Positions 25,505-35,578 are shown, numbered from the stretch's first letter. The stretch: DNA of 64,000 nt from Nocardioides sp. T2.26MG-1 (GCF_950101795.1 NZ_CATNLZ010000001.1:317382-381381); one strand, 5' to 3'. Notes: generated from the sequence alone by a model not told the origin. A program made the numbers and translations.

Positions 25505-26716
25505 ATGCCGACTGACAGGTCGACTGCCAGGTCAACAGCACGCTTCGGCCGCGGCCAGAAGGCCATGGCCCTGGTGCCGCTGGCGCTGCTCTCGGCCGCC
25601 TGGACGGCGAGCATCGCCGGCGTCGGCGCGAGCACCGCGACCGCGAGCGCCGAGATCCAGCCGGACGCCACCCTGCCCGACGGCTCGACCCTCCCCACCC
25701 AGGTCATCGAGGCCCCCGCCAGCGTCTCGACCGCCGGCGGCGTGGCCCCCGGGGTGCGCGGCGACGGCGCCCAGATCGTCTCCACGGCCTCCACCTCCGG
25801 CATCCCGTCGGCCGCGCTCGCCGCCTACCAGCGCGCCGAGACCGTGATCAACGCCGCCGACAAGAGCTGCCACCTGTCCTGGCAGCTGATCGCCGCGATC
25901 GGCCGGGTCGAGTCCGACCACGGCCGCACGAACGGCAACACGCTGGACAGCAAGGGCGTCGCCCGGCCCGGCATCTACGGCGTCGCCCTCGACGGCAGCG
26001 ACGGCACCAGCCGGATCACCGACACCGACGCGGGCCAGTACGACTCCGACGCCCGCTTCGACCGGGCCATCGGCCCGATGCAGTTCATCCCCTCGACCTG
26101 GTCGGTCGTCGGCGTGGACGCCGACGGCGACGGCGAGCGCAACCCGCAGGACATCGACGACGCGGCGCTCGCGACCGCGGTCTACCTGTGCTCCGGCGAC
26201 GACGACCTCTCCACCACCGCCGGGCAGCGCAGCGCCGTCTACCGCTACAACCACAACGCGTCGTACGTCGACCTGGTGCTCTCGATCGCCGCGGCCTACC
26301 TCGACGGCGAGTTCACCTCGGTGCCCAACGGCACCACGTCGGCCGGCTACCTCGTGCCGGCCCCGGCCCCGGCCCAGCCCGCCAAGGGCAAGGGCGGCAA
26401 GAAGCACCACCAGCCGCAGCACTCGGGTCAGAACAGCAGCCCCGAGCAGCCCGCGGAGCAGCCCACCGAGCAGCCCACCGCGCAGCCGACCGAGCCGGCT
26501 CTTCCCGGTGGCGGTGGAGGAGGTGGTGGCGGCGGCGGCGGTGTCCACCTGCCGACCCCGAGCCTGCCCCCGCTCCCGTCCACCTCGATCCCGCCCGTCG
26601 ACGCGCTGCTGTCCCACGCGGAGGCGATCGTCCAGTGCACGCTCGACGGCTATGTCGACAACATCCTCAAGGACGACGACCCGTTCGACCAGTGCGTGTA
26701 CGACTACACGCACTGA
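25505..26716 (+). CDS. Secreted lytic transglycosylase with long C-terminal linker
   Basis: This peptidoglycan-cleaving enzyme should act outside the membrane. The 403 residues have a signal peptide (about 18-48, ending ATASA), then a transglycosylase domain (about 100-285). That domain shows the likely catalytic Glu in IGRVESDHG (136), followed by DRAIGPMQFIPSTW (about 186-199) and the YRYNHNASYV stretch. The tail has a basic KGKGGKKHH patch, a Glu/Gln/Pro repeat, a run of about a dozen glycines near 340, then a C-terminal segment with two cysteines. An AGGGAGAG site precedes the ATG. It appears to have a BldN-type promoter. Confidence 0.9.
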   Translation: MPTDRSTARSTARFGRGQKAMALVPLALLSAAWTASIAGVGASTATASAEIQPDATLPDGSTLPTQVIEAPASVSTAGGVAPGVRGDGAQIVSTASTSGIPSAALAAYQRAETVINAADKSCHLSWQLIAAIGRVESDHGRTNGNTLDSKGVARPGIYGVALDGSDGTSRITDTDAGQYDSDARFDRAIGPMQFIPSTWSVVGVDADGDGERNPQDIDDAALATAVYLCSGDDDLSTTAGQRSAVYRYNHNASYVDLVLSIAAAYLDGEFTSVPNGTTSAGYLVPAPAPAQPAKGKGGKKHHQPQHSGQNSSPEQPAEQPTEQPTAQPTEPALPGGGGGGGGGGGGVHLPTPSLPPLPSTSIPPVDALLSHAEAIVQCTLDGYVDNILKDDDPFDQCVYDYTH

Positions 26717-26859
26717 GGTCGTTCTGATCGCTCGGAGGATCCGGCCGAAGTCTGCGACCCGCAGCCAACGCGCCGACCGCAGCCACACCGTCTGGCGACC
26801 AACCCAAGAGCGATCCGGTGAGACGAAAGCCGGCCTGGATCGCACGGCCGACCCGCGCG

Positions 26860-26947
26860 AGTTTCGTCGGTCAACCGATAGAACTAGACCCTGGACGACC
26901 AAGCTTCATCGTCCAGGCACGAGTTTCGTCGGCCGACCGACGAAACT
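26860..26947. terminator. Cluster of three hairpins between convergent genes
   Basis: The first hairpin (26860-26885) is AGTTTCGTCGG-TCAA-CCGATAGAACT, imperfect. The second (26890-26917) has 9-bp perfect arms CCTGGACGA/TCGTCCAGG. The third (26922-26947) is AGTTTCGTCGG-CCGA-CCGACGAAACT with 11-bp perfect arms. The first and third are diverged copies of one sequence. They lie between the ends of the transglycosylase gene and hemB and can serve as a two-way terminator. Confidence 0.65.
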
Positions 26948-26958
26948 GGCGAACCGGC

Positions 26959-27960
26959 TCAGCGCGCCAGCAGCCGCGCGGCCTCGGCCGCCCAGTAGGT
27001 CAGCACCACGTCGGCGCCGGCCCGGCGGATCGAGGTGAGGGTCTCGAGGATCGCGGCCTCGCGGTCGATCCAGCCGTTGGCGGCGGCCGCCTCGACCATG
27101 GCGTACTCGCCGGAGACGTTGTACGCCGCGACCGGCACGTCGACCGCGTCCCGGACCTGGCGGAGCACGTCGAGGTAGGGCAGCGCGGGCTTGACCATCA
27201 CCAGGTCGGCGCCCTGCTCGACGTCGAGCAGCGCCTCGCGCACGCCCTCACGGGCGTTGCCGGGGTCCTGCTGGTAGGTCCGCCGGTCGCCCTGCAGCGA
27301 GGAGTCCACGGCCTCGCGGAACGGGCCGAAGAACGCGGAGGCGTACTTGGCGGAGTAGGCCAGGATCGAGACGTCGGTGTGCCCGGCGGTGTCCAGCGCC
27401 CGGCGGATGACCGCGACCTGGCCGTCCATCATGCCGCTGGGTCCGACCATGTCGACGCCGGCGTGGGCCTGGGCGAGCGCCATCTCGGCGTACAGCCGCA
27501 GCGTCCGGTCGTTGTCGACCCGGCCGTCGGGGGTCAGCACCCCGCAGTGACCGTGGTCGGTGAACTCGTCGAGGCACAGGTCGCTCATCACGCTCAGCGC
27601 GTCGCCGACCTCGGCGACCACGTCGGTGATCGCGAGGTTGAGGATGCCGGCCGGGTCCAGCGCCCCCGAGCCGGTCGCGTCCTTGGTGGCCGGCACGCCG
27701 AAGAGCATCACGCCGCCCAGCCCGAGCTCCGCCGCCTCGCTGACGGCCGCGAGCAGCGACGAGCGCGAGTGCTGGACGACGCCCGGCATCGAGGAGATCG
27801 GGCGCGGCTCGTCGATGCCCTCCCGGACGAACACCGGCAGCACCAGCTGGCGCGCCTCGAGGGAGGTCTCCGAGACCATCCGGCGCAGTGCGGCAGTGGT
27901 CCGCAGCCGGCGGGGCCGGACGGTCGGACCCACGACGGGCGGCACCGGAGACTGGCTCAT
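26959..27960 (-). CDS. hemB: Delta-aminolevulinic acid dehydratase (porphobilinogen synthase)
   Basis: This enzyme condenses two 5-aminolevulinates into porphobilinogen. The 333 residues include the two Schiff-base lysine regions ([19 protein letters not shown] and [12 protein letters not shown]) and [14 protein letters not shown]. That metal loop has one cysteine in the first position and Asp/His instead of the triple-cysteine zinc site, so a Mg-dependent type is likely. It is the last gene of rex-hemA-hemC-hemD-hemB, 10 nt after hemD. Confidence 0.95.
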   Translation of the reverse strand: MSQSPVPPVVGPTVRPRRLRTTAALRRMVSETSLEARQLVLPVFVREGIDEPRPISSMPGVVQHSRSSLLAAVSEAAELGLGGVMLFGVPATKDATGSGALDPAGILNLAITDVVAEVGDALSVMSDLCLDEFTDHGHCGVLTPDGRVDNDRTLRLYAEMALAQAHAGVDMVGPSGMMDGQVAVIRRALDTAGHTDVSILAYSAKYASAFFGPFREAVDSSLQGDRRTYQQDPGNAREGVREALLDVEQGADLVMVKPALPYLDVLRQVRDAVDVPVAAYNVSGEYAMVEAAAANGWIDREAAILETLTSIRRAGADVVLTYWAAEAARLLAR

Positions 27961-27970
27961 CGTCGCCCCG

Positions 27971-29638
27971 TCATCGAGCAGACGTGGTCTTCCGCCGGCC
28001 CGAGGGCTTGCGGTCGGACGGCTTGGTGACCGGCTGGCCGGCCTCCACCATCGCGATCCGGCGCGAGGCGCCGAAGTCCGCGAGCGCGTCGACCAGCGCG
28101 TCGACGTCGGGCTTGGCGGCCAGCACGTCGACCCGGAGGCCGTGCTCCTCGGCGGTCTTGGCGGTCGCGGGCCCGATCACGGCGATGATCGTCGACGGGT
28201 GCGGCTTGCCGGCGATGCCGACCAGGTTGCGCACCGTGGACGAGGAGGTGAAGACCACCGCGTCGAACTTGCCGGTCTTGATGGCGTCGCGGGTGGGCGC
28301 CGGCGGCGGGGCCGCGCGGACGGTGCGGTACGCGGTCACGTCGTCGCACTCCCAGCCCAGGTCGACGAGCCCGGCGACGAGGTTCTCGGTGGCGATGTCG
28401 GCGCGGGGCAGGAACACCCGGTTGATCGGGTCGAGGAGCTCGTCGTACTCCGGCCAGTCGGCCAGCAGGCCCGCGGCGGACTGCTCACCGGACGGGACGA
28501 GGTCGGCCCGCAGGCCCCAGGCCGCGATCGCCTGGGCGGTCTTGTCGCCGACCGCGGCGATCTTGAGGCCCGAGAACGCTCGGGCGTCGAGGCCGTACTC
28601 CTCGAACTTCTCGCGCACGGCGCGCACCGCGTTGACCGAGGTGAAGGCGATCCACTCGTAGCGGCCCTCGACGAGGCCGCGCACGGCCTTGTCCATCTGC
28701 AGGGGGTTGCGGGGCGGCTCCACGGAGATCGTCGGCACCTCGTCGGGCACGGCGCCGTAGCCGCGCAGCCGCGAGGACAGCGAGCCGGCCTGGTCCTTGG
28801 TGCGGGGCACCAGGACCCGCCAGCCGAACAGCGGCTTGGTCTCGAACCACGACAGCGTCTCGCGCAGATCGACGACGTTGCCGACCACGGTGATCGCCGG
28901 CGGGGTCATCCGGGCGGCGCGCGCGTCGGCGCCGATCCGCTCGAGCGTCGAGGTGACGGTCGACTGCTCGGTGGTGGTGCCGACCCGCGTCATCGCGACC
29001 GGGGTGGTGGCCGGGCGGCCGGCGGCGACCAGCGCCTTGGCGATGTCGCCGATCTGGCCGACGGCCGAGAGCAGGACGAGCGTGCGGGTGTCGGCGTACT
29101 GGCTCCAGTCGACGCGCTCACCGCAGGTGACGACCGCGACCTCGCGGCTGTCCTTGGTGGTGAGCGGGATGCCGGCGTACGCCGGGACCGCGCTGACCGA
29201 GGAGACCCCGGGAACGATCTCGAAGCCCAGACCGGCCTTGACGCAGGCCTGCGCCTCCTCGGGGCCGGAGGCGTACAGGAACGGGTCGCCGGCCATCAGC
29301 CGCACCACCCGCAGGCCGCGCTTGGCGTAGCGCACCACGACCTTGGCGCGGGCCGCGTGGGTCAGCGGCTGGCCGTCCTCGCCGAAGCCGCCGTCGACCA
29401 GCTCGGGACCGGTCGTCTCGACGCCCTCGGTCTCGGCGCCCACGGGCGGGAGCCCGAGCACCGTGCGCACCAGGGCAGCGTGGTCGGGCACCTCGGTGAT
29501 CACGACGTCGGCCTGCTGGAGCAGGTCCACAGCGCGCACGGTCAGCAGGCCCGGGTCGCCCGGGCCGCTGCCGACGAACGACACCCAGCCTCGGGTGGTT
29601 CCCGAGCCGGTGGCGGTGGTGGTCTTGCCTCGCGTCAT
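27971..29638 (-). CDS. hemD: Fused uroporphyrinogen-III C-methyltransferase / uroporphyrinogen-III synthase
   Basis: Two enzymes in one 555-residue chain. Residues about 15-265 are a SUMT (CobA-type) methyltransferase with the SAM motifs [15 protein letters not shown] and [13 protein letters not shown], which leads to siroheme and cobalamin. Residues about 280-525 are HemD, which closes the tetrapyrrole ring ([32 protein letters not shown]). A basic Lys/Arg/Ser tail follows. The fusion is common in actinobacteria and puts the branch point between heme and siroheme on one protein. Its ATG overlaps the hemC stop. Confidence 0.94.
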   Translation of the reverse strand: MTRGKTTTATGSGTTRGWVSFVGSGPGDPGLLTVRAVDLLQQADVVITEVPDHAALVRTVLGLPPVGAETEGVETTGPELVDGGFGEDGQPLTHAARAKVVVRYAKRGLRVVRLMAGDPFLYASGPEEAQACVKAGLGFEIVPGVSSVSAVPAYAGIPLTTKDSREVAVVTCGERVDWSQYADTRTLVLLSAVGQIGDIAKALVAAGRPATTPVAMTRVGTTTEQSTVTSTLERIGADARAARMTPPAITVVGNVVDLRETLSWFETKPLFGWRVLVPRTKDQAGSLSSRLRGYGAVPDEVPTISVEPPRNPLQMDKAVRGLVEGRYEWIAFTSVNAVRAVREKFEEYGLDARAFSGLKIAAVGDKTAQAIAAWGLRADLVPSGEQSAAGLLADWPEYDELLDPINRVFLPRADIATENLVAGLVDLGWECDDVTAYRTVRAAPPPAPTRDAIKTGKFDAVVFTSSSTVRNLVGIAGKPHPSTIIAVIGPATAKTAEEHGLRVDVLAAKPDVDALVDALADFGASRRIAMVEAGQPVTKPSDRKPSGRRKTTSAR

Positions 29639-30612
29639 GCGTTCTGCACCTTGTCTGCTGTGTTCATGTCTGGATCCGCCAGTCGTGCGGCCCCGTCGGC
29701 GAGCATCTCCTCGGCCAGCCGGGTCCCGACGCCGACGGCATCGGTGGGGTCTCCCGCCGCGGACTTCCGCACCGCGAGCGCCCCGTCGGGTGAGAGCGCC
29801 ACTGATCTCACCCAGATCTCTTCCTCGTCCTCACCCTCCACGATCTCCGCGAGCGCCCCGATCGGCGCGGAGCACCCACCCTCGAGCGTCGCGAGCACCG
29901 CCCGCTCGGCCGACACCGCGGCCCGGGACCGCGGGTCGTCCAGGACGGCCGCTACGTCGGCGACGAGGTCGTCACCCGCACGGCACTCCACCGCCAGGGC
30001 TCCCTGCCCGGGGGCGGGGAGCATCTGGAGCGGGTCGAGCACCTCGGTCGCCTCGTCGAGACGTCCGATGCGGGCCAGGCCGGCCCGCGCGAGGATCACG
30101 GCGTCGTACTCCCCGGTGCGGACCTTCCCGATCCGGGTGTCGACGTTCCCACGGATGCCGACCACGTCCAAACCGAGGCCGAGTGCGTGCAGCTGCGCGG
30201 CGCGGCGCGGGGAGCCGGTGCCGACCCGGCTGCCGACCGGCAGCTCGCCCAGCGTGAGGCCGTCGCGGGCCACCACGGCGTCGCGGGGGTCCTCGCGGGT
30301 GGGTACGGCGGCCAGCGTGATGCCGTCGGCCGGATAGGTGGGCAGGTCCTTGAGGGAGTGCACGGCCACGTCGACCTCGCCGCGCAGCAGGGCCTCGCGC
30401 ACCGCGGCCACGAAGACCCCGGTGCTGGCCGAGCCCTGCAGGGGGGTGCCGGCGGCCTGGCTGCGGTCGCCCTCGGTGGAGACCTCGACGAGCTCGACCT
30501 CGAGGCCCAGGGCCTCGCGGAGCTTGTCGGCGACCAGGCGGGACTGGGTGGTGGCGAGCACGGACGCGCGCGTGCCGACGCGCAGCACTCGGGTCACCGG
30601 CGGGGTGCTCAT
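29635..30612 (-). CDS. hemC: Hydroxymethylbilane synthase (porphobilinogen deaminase)
   Basis: This enzyme joins four porphobilinogens into hydroxymethylbilane on a covalent dipyrromethane cofactor. The 325 residues show RVGTRASVLATTQS, AVHSLKDLPTYP, VGTGSPRRAAQL, GNVDTRIGKV, and the cofactor cysteine in LEGGCSAPIGA (about 246). It overlaps hemA upstream and hemD downstream by 4 nt each. Confidence 0.96.
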   Translation of the reverse strand: MSTPPVTRVLRVGTRASVLATTQSRLVADKLREALGLEVELVEVSTEGDRSQAAGTPLQGSASTGVFVAAVREALLRGEVDVAVHSLKDLPTYPADGITLAAVPTREDPRDAVVARDGLTLGELPVGSRVGTGSPRRAAQLHALGLGLDVVGIRGNVDTRIGKVRTGEYDAVILARAGLARIGRLDEATEVLDPLQMLPAPGQGALAVECRAGDDLVADVAAVLDDPRSRAAVSAERAVLATLEGGCSAPIGALAEIVEGEDEEEIWVRSVALSPDGALAVRKSAAGDPTDAVGVGTRLAEEMLADGAARLADPDMNTADKVQNA

Positions 30613-31901
30613 GCGAGCCCCTCGGGCCGGGTGACCGCTTCGACGTGGTCGGCGTCGAGGGCGAAGAGCTCGGCCAGAGCGGCGGCGTAGGACACCGCAC
30701 CGGTCTCGTTGGCCAGCTCACGCACCCGGACGGTCGGCTGGTGCAGCAGCTTGTCGGCGACCCGGCGGACGGTGTGCAGGACCTCGGCGCGGGCGGCGTC
30801 GTCGAGGTCGGGCAGGCGGCCCATCAGGCGCTCCATCTCGGCCTCGACCACCGAGGTCGCCATCGAGCGCAGCGCGACCACGGTGGGGGTGACCCCGGCC
30901 TGGCGACGCGCGGAGAGGAACGCCGCGACCTCCTGGGTGACGATCTGGCGGACCGCCTCGACCTCCTGGCCGGCCTCGGAGTCGCGCAGCTCCTCGGCGA
31001 GCTCGGAGAGGTTGACCAGGGTCACGCCCGGCAGCCCGGCGACGTCGGGGTCGACGTCGTGCGGCAGCGCCAGGTCGAGGATCGCGAGCTCGCGCCCGTC
31101 GGCGGTCGCCGCGGTGACCATGTCGCGGGTGATGAGGATGCCGGCGGCTCCGGTGCAGGACACGACGACGTCGGCCACCGATAGCTCGGCGGTCAGGTCG
31201 GCGAGCGCCGCGGCCCGCGCACCGTACTCCTGGGCGAGGCGGTCGGCGCTGGCGGCGGTGCGGTTGACGACCGTGACCCCGGCGGCGCCGCGGCCGGCCA
31301 CGGTCGCGGTCGCGAGCCCGGCCATCGAGCCGGCTCCGACGACGAGCACCCGCTTGCCCGACAGGTCGCCGACCGCGGCGTGGCTGCGGTCGAGAGCGGC
31401 CGTGACCAGCGACGGGGCGGCGCGGTCGATGCCGGTCTCGGCCCGGGCCCGCTTGCCGACCCGCAGGGCCTGCTGGAAGAGCAGGTTGAGCGAGGGGCCG
31501 ACGGTGCCGATCTCCTGCCCGGTGCTGAGCGCGGCCCGGGTCTGGCCGAGGATCTGGCCCTCGCCGATGGCCATCGAGTCCAGGCCCGCGACGACCTGGA
31601 AGAGGTGGGAGACCGCGCCGTCGTCGTAGTGCACGTACAGGTGGCGCAGCATCGCCTCGGTGCTCTCGCCGGCCCGGTCGATGACCAGCCGCGAGACCTC
31701 CTCGACGCTGCCGTGGAAGCGGTCGACCTCGGCGTAGATCTCCAGCCGGTTGCAGGTCGCGATGACCGTCGCCTCGGTGACGTGCTCGATGGCGGTGACG
31801 GCGTCGATCAGCTTGTGCAGCTCGGTGCCGTCGAGGGCGAGCTGCTCGAGCAACGCGACGGGCGCGGACTTGTGGGAGATCCCCACGACGAGGACGCTCA
31901 C
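30609..31901 (-). CDS. hemA: Glutamyl-tRNA reductase
   Basis: This NADPH enzyme reduces glutamyl-tRNA to glutamate-1-semialdehyde, usually the controlled step of heme synthesis by the C5 route. The 430 residues begin at GTG 31901, overlapping the rex stop (GTGA). The catalytic cysteine is in ATCNRLEIY (about 50), the NADPH Rossmann motif is VLVVGAGSMAGLAT (about 176-189), and the C-terminal dimerisation helices are complete. Being directly coupled to rex suggests that its output follows the NADH/NAD+ ratio. Confidence 0.96.
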   Translation of the reverse strand: MSVLVVGISHKSAPVALLEQLALDGTELHKLIDAVTAIEHVTEATVIATCNRLEIYAEVDRFHGSVEEVSRLVIDRAGESTEAMLRHLYVHYDDGAVSHLFQVVAGLDSMAIGEGQILGQTRAALSTGQEIGTVGPSLNLLFQQALRVGKRARAETGIDRAAPSLVTAALDRSHAAVGDLSGKRVLVVGAGSMAGLATATVAGRGAAGVTVVNRTAASADRLAQEYGARAAALADLTAELSVADVVVSCTGAAGILITRDMVTAATADGRELAILDLALPHDVDPDVAGLPGVTLVNLSELAEELRDSEAGQEVEAVRQIVTQEVAAFLSARRQAGVTPTVVALRSMATSVVEAEMERLMGRLPDLDDAARAEVLHTVRRVADKLLHQPTVRVRELANETGAVSYAAALAELFALDADHVEAVTRPEGLA

Positions 31902-32566
31902 GCTGTCGCCGCCCCCTGGGTCTTGCGCTGCTCGTGGTAGGCGAGGATCTGCAGCTCGATGGAGAGGTCGACCTTGCGCACGTCGACCTCGGCGGGGACG
32001 TTGAGCACGGTCGGGGCGAAGTTGAGGATGCTGGTGATGCCGCAGGCGACCATCCGGTCGGCGACGTCCTGGGCGGCGACCGCCGGGGTCGCGATCACGC
32101 CGATGGCGACCGAGTGGTCGTGCGCGATCCGCTCGAGCTCGTCGAAGGGGCGTACGTCGATGCCGGCGACCACGGCCTCGTGGCGGGCCGGGTCGGCGTC
32201 CAGCAGCGCGACCACCCGGAACCCCCGGCTGCGGAACCCGGAGTAGTTGGCGAGGGCCTGGCCGAGGTTGCCGATGCCGACGATCACGACCGGCCAGTCC
32301 TGGGTGACGCCGATCTCGCGGGCGATCTGGTAGCGCAGGTAGTCGACGTCGTAGCCGACCCCGCGGGTGCCGTAGCTGCCGAGGTAGGAGAGGTCCTTGC
32401 GCAGCTTGGCGCTGTTGACGCCGGCGGCGACCGCGAGCTCCTCGCTCGAGCAGGTGCCGGTGCCCTGCTCGGACAGCGTCACCAGGGCCCGGAGGTAGAC
32501 GGGGAGTCGCGCGACGGTCGCCTCGGGGATGTCCCGGGCACTCTCGGGGGAGGTCCGTGCGGTCAC
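31898..32566 (-). CDS. rex: Redox-sensing transcriptional repressor Rex
   Basis: Rex binds its operators when NADH is low and lets go when NADH rises, controlling respiration genes. It has an N-terminal winged helix (IPEATVARLPVYLRAL, SSEELAAVAGVNSAKLRKDLSYLG region) and a C-terminal Rossmann domain with VVIVGIGNLGQAL, then the domain-swapped helix ending VDLSIELQILAYHEQRK. The GTG at 32566 has a GGAGA site 8-9 nt upstream and gives 222 residues, matching the short lead of Streptomyces Rex. An ATG at 32587 is in frame but has no ribosome site. A Rex-like operator lies 94-111 nt upstream, which suggests autoregulation. Confidence 0.95.
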   Translation of the reverse strand: MTARTSPESARDIPEATVARLPVYLRALVTLSEQGTGTCSSEELAVAAGVNSAKLRKDLSYLGSYGTRGVGYDVDYLRYQIAREIGVTQDWPVVIVGIGNLGQALANYSGFRSRGFRVVALLDADPARHEAVVAGIDVRPFDELERIAHDHSVAIGVIATPAVAAQDVADRMVACGITSILNFAPTVLNVPAEVDVRKVDLSIELQILAYHEQRKTQGAATA

Positions 32567-32659
32567 TGCTCTCGTCTCCAACGCCATGGGGCAGGGCCGT
32601 CGTCGGGCACTGCTGGACGACCCCGTCCACGCACCCGGCGGCTCGTTCACTGTAGGAGT

Positions 32660-32677
32660 TTGTGAACGCGAGAACAA
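32660..32677. promoter_or_regulatory. Putative Rex operator upstream of rex-hemACDB
   Basis: TTGTGAACGCGAGAACAA has one perfect half-site TTGTGAA and a weaker partner (AGAACAA against TTCACAA, 4 of 7). It shares the block TTGTGAA[C/T]GCGA with the site before nuoA. TTCAC at 32646-32650 adds a further inverted half-site. Confidence 0.55.
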
Positions 32678-32758
32678 ACCGGAGGACGTCCGTCCCACCG
32701 GCGGCGCGGCCGCCTTGTGACATCGGCCACGTCCGAGCCGGGGCCCCCGTCCCCGGCG

Positions 32759-33004
32759 TCAGCTCGAGGTGAGCGCGGCCCGCAGCCGGGTCTCGTCGAC
32801 CCGCCAGAAGTCGTGCTGGCGGCCGTCGACGAACGTCACCGGCACCTCGTCGGTGAACCGCTCGCGAAGCTGCGGGTCGGCGTCGATGTCGACCTCGTCG
32901 TACCGCTCCCCCAGGTCGGCGCACACCCGCTCGATCACCTCGCGGGCGACGTCGCACAGGTGACAGCCGGGGCGCGAGTAGAGCGTGACCCGCGGGCCGG
33001 TCAC
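32759..33004 (-). CDS. Glutaredoxin-like protein
   Basis: This 81-residue thioredoxin-fold protein begins VTLYSRPGCHLCDVARE within its first 20 residues; CHLC is the redox pair, and the cis-proline segment is DEVPVTFVDGRQ. The GTG at 33004 overlaps the stop of the acyl-CoA ligase. A similar gene stands beside hemA in M. tuberculosis and beside rex in Streptomyces, so the position is conserved even though the partner is not known. Confidence 0.88.
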   Translation of the reverse strand: MTGPRVTLYSRPGCHLCDVAREVIERVCADLGERYDEVDIDADPQLRERFTDEVPVTFVDGRQHDFWRVDETRLRAALTSS

Positions 33005-34548
33005 TCGAGCAGCCCCAGCGTCCGGCGGCGCTCGATGACCCGGAGCCGCCCCTTCTGCACCTTGCCGGTGCCGGTCTTGGGCAGCGTGTCGACGACCTCG
33101 ACCCGCGAGGGCCGCTTGAACCGGGCGAGCCGCTCGTCGCAGTGGGCGCGCACGGCCGCCTCGATCTCGGCCGGGTCGGCGCCGGGCGCGCGGACGTAGG
33201 CGACCACGGCCTCGCCGGTGACCGGGTCGTCGACCCCGATCACCGCGGCCTCGGCGACGCCCGGGACCTCGGTCAGCACCTCCTCGACCTCGACCGGGTA
33301 GACGTTGAAGCCGGAGACGATGACCAGGTCCTTGATCCGGTCGACGAGGAACAGGTCGCCCGCGGGGTCGAGGAAGCCGACGTCGCCGGTCGACCACCAG
33401 CCGTCGGCGTCGGGACCGCCGGAGCCGTCGGGCCAGTAGCCGCTGAACAGGTTGGCACCCCGGACCTGGATCTCGCCGGGGTCGTCGCCCTCGGGGGGCC
33501 GGCCCGCGTCGTCCACCAGCCGCACCTCCACCCCGGGCAGCGCGGCGCCGACCGAGCCCGGTTGGGGGGCGACGCTGCACAGGGTGCTGGTCACCACCGG
33601 CGACGCCTCGGTCAGGCCGTAGCCCTGGTGGACCGGGATCCCGGTGCGCTCGGTGAACCGCTCGACGAGCTCGGGGGCCAGCGGCGCCGAGCCGGAGAGC
33701 ACGAGCCGGACCGGGCCGAGGTGCTCGGCGAGGTGCTCCTCGTCCTGCCAGTAGGCGAAGACCGGCGGCGCGACCGGCACCACGCTGCACGCCTCGTCGT
33801 CGATCAGCGTCAGCGTCTCGTGCGGGTCGAAGCGCTCCACCAGCACCAGCTTGGCGCGGTGGCGCAGCACCCCGCCCAGCACCGCGTTGAGGCCGTACAC
33901 GTGGAACAGCGGCAGCACCCCGAGCACGACGTCGTCGCCGTGGATCATCGGCGGCTCGACCCGGGCGACCTGGTCGAGGTTGGCCAGCAGCGCCCGGTGG
34001 GTCAGCATCGCCGCGCGGGGCAGCCCCGACGTACCGCTGGTGTAGAGCAGCACCGCGAGCTTCTCGGGGTCCTGCAGGGGCGGCACCGGCCGGGCCGGGG
34101 GCTCGCGGAGCTGGTCGTGGCCGCGCTCGCCCGGCAGTGGTTGCGTCCCGATGACCACCAGGAGGGGCGGGGCGTCCAGGGTCGCGGCGGCCTCGCGGAC
34201 GGCGGCGGCGGTGTCGGCGTCGGCGACGGCCATCCGGGCGCCCGAGTCGGCCAGCATCCGCGCCAGCTCACCGGGCGTCGAGCGCGGGTTGACCGGTACG
34301 GCGACCGCCTGGGCGCGCAGCACACCGAGGTAGGTCGTCACGAACTCGATGCGGTTGCCCACCGCGAGCAGCACCCGGTGGCCACCGACGATGCCGACGG
34401 CACCCAGGCCGGTGGCGATCCGGCCCACCTCGTCCTCGAGACGCCCCCAGGTGAGGCTGCGGCCGCCTGCCTCGACGACCGCGAGGCGATCGGGTTGCTC
34501 GGCGGCGGCGACGCTCACCAGCTCAGCGATGTCGCGGATGCCAGACAT
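33001..34548 (-). CDS. Long-chain acyl-CoA synthetase (AMP-binding)
   Basis: This adenylate-forming ligase most likely activates fatty acids with ATP and CoA. The 515 residues carry the P-loop [16 protein letters not shown] (about 168-183), [43 protein letters not shown] and the catalytic C-terminal lysine in [12 protein letters not shown]. The ATG at 34548 has GGAAG 9 nt upstream and fits the family N-terminus. It is coupled to the glutaredoxin-like gene downstream. The chain-length preference cannot be read from sequence. Confidence 0.9.
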   Translation of the reverse strand: MSGIRDIAELVSVAAAEQPDRLAVVEAGGRSLTWGRLEDEVGRIATGLGAVGIVGGHRVLLAVGNRIEFVTTYLGVLRAQAVAVPVNPRSTPGELARMLADSGARMAVADADTAAAVREAAATLDAPPLLVVIGTQPLPGERGHDQLREPPARPVPPLQDPEKLAVLLYTSGTSGLPRAAMLTHRALLANLDQVARVEPPMIHGDDVVLGVLPLFHVYGLNAVLGGVLRHRAKLVLVERFDPHETLTLIDDEACSVVPVAPPVFAYWQDEEHLAEHLGPVRLVLSGSAPLAPELVERFTERTGIPVHQGYGLTEASPVVTSTLCSVAPQPGSVGAALPGVEVRLVDDAGRPPEGDDPGEIQVRGANLFSGYWPDGSGGPDADGWWSTGDVGFLDPAGDLFLVDRIKDLVIVSGFNVYPVEVEEVLTEVPGVAEAAVIGVDDPVTGEAVVAYVRAPGADPAEIEAAVRAHCDERLARFKRPSRVEVVDTLPKTGTGKVQKGRLRVIERRRTLGLLE

Positions 34549-34613
34549 GGGGGGATACTTCCACACCGCGTCGAGCGGTGATGCCCGCCCCGCGCCCGGT
34601 CTACGCTGCCCGG

Positions 34614-35501
34614 GTGACCCCGCCGCCCGACAAGAGAGCCCGCCCGCGGAACCTCCAGGTGCGGTCCGTGCTCGCCGGCGAGGCGGCGGCCGCCGCGGCC
34701 GAGGTGGAGTCCGCGCTGACGCCGCCGCAGGACCAGTCGGCAGCCGCCTTCTTCGACGTCGACAACACGGTCATGCAGGGCGCGAGCATCTTCCACTTCG
34801 CCCGCGGCCTGCACCGCCGCAAGTTCTTCACCACCCGGGAGATCCTCGGCGCCGCCTGGAAGCAGGCCTACTTCCGGATGGTCGGCGTCGAGGACCCCGC
34901 CCACGTCGCCGACGCGCGCGCCTCGGCGCTGGGGTTCATCGCCGGGCACACCGTCACCGAGCTGCAGGAGCTCGGCGAGGAGATCTTCGAGGAGGCGATG
35001 GCGGACCGGATCTGGCCCGGCACCCGGGCGCTCGCGCAGCTGCACCTCGACGAGGGGCAGCGGGTCTGGCTGGTCACCGCCGCCCCGATCGAGATCGCCC
35101 AGATCATCGCGCGCCGGCTCGGCCTCACCGGGGCGCTCGGCACGGTGGCCGAGCACGTCGACGGTGTCTACACCGGCCGGCTGGTCGGCGACCTTCTGCA
35201 CGGGCCCGCCAAGGGCGAGGCCGTCCGGGCGCTCGCCGCTCGCGAGGGGCTCGACCTGCACCGCTGCTCGGCGTACTCCGACTCCTACAACGACCTGCCC
35301 ATGCTGACCATGGTCGGCGACCCGTGCGCGATCAACCCCGACGCCCGGCTGCGCGCCTACGCCCGGGAGCAGGGGTGGCGCATCCGCGACTACCGCACCG
35401 GCCGCAAGGCGCTGCGTGCCGGGCTGGTGGCCGGCGGGCTCGCCGGCGCCGCGAGCGGCACCGTGGCCGCCGGGCTCGCGCTGCGCGGCCGGCGCCGCTG
35501 A
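34614..35501 (+). CDS. HAD-superfamily IB hydrolase (SerB-like)
   Basis: This is a phosphatase of 295 residues from GTG 34614. The nucleophile motif is [11 protein letters not shown] (Asp about 48), motif II is [11 protein letters not shown], and the acidic motif IV is [12 protein letters not shown]-terminal Gly/Ala-rich hydrophobic segment (about 270-290) may anchor it. TACGCT is 6 nt upstream of the GTG, so it is probably leaderless. Similar proteins sit beside bldN in Streptomyces and, as serB1, near this locus in M. tuberculosis. The substrate may be phosphoserine or a lysophospholipid; that is undecided. Confidence 0.88.
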   Translation: MTPPPDKRARPRNLQVRSVLAGEAAAAAAEVESALTPPQDQSAAAFFDVDNTVMQGASIFHFARGLHRRKFFTTREILGAAWKQAYFRMVGVEDPAHVADARASALGFIAGHTVTELQELGEEIFEEAMADRIWPGTRALAQLHLDEGQRVWLVTAAPIEIAQIIARRLGLTGALGTVAEHVDGVYTGRLVGDLLHGPAKGEAVRALAAREGLDLHRCSAYSDSYNDLPMLTMVGDPCAINPDARLRAYAREQGWRIRDYRTGRKALRAGLVAGGLAGAASGTVAAGLALRGRRR

Positions 35502-35512
35502 CCGCCGCCGGC

Positions 35513-35578
35513 GGAGGATCCCCGGTTCACCGGGGAAACCTCCGCTTGTCGGCTGTTGCAACGGCCGAGAAGCGGAGG
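35513..35578 (+). repeat. Two-hairpin palindromic element after the HAD gene
   Basis: It starts 12 nt after the stop. Hairpin B (35513-35543) is GGAGG-A-TCCCCGG-TTCA-CCGGGGA-AA-CCTCC. Hairpin A (35539-35578) has imperfect 20-nt arms around GTTGCAAC (CCTCCGCTTGTCGGC to the GCCGAGAAGCGGAGG arm). The same pair, in the same order relative to transcription, follows the tetR gene at 47.1 kb. Confidence 0.75.
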
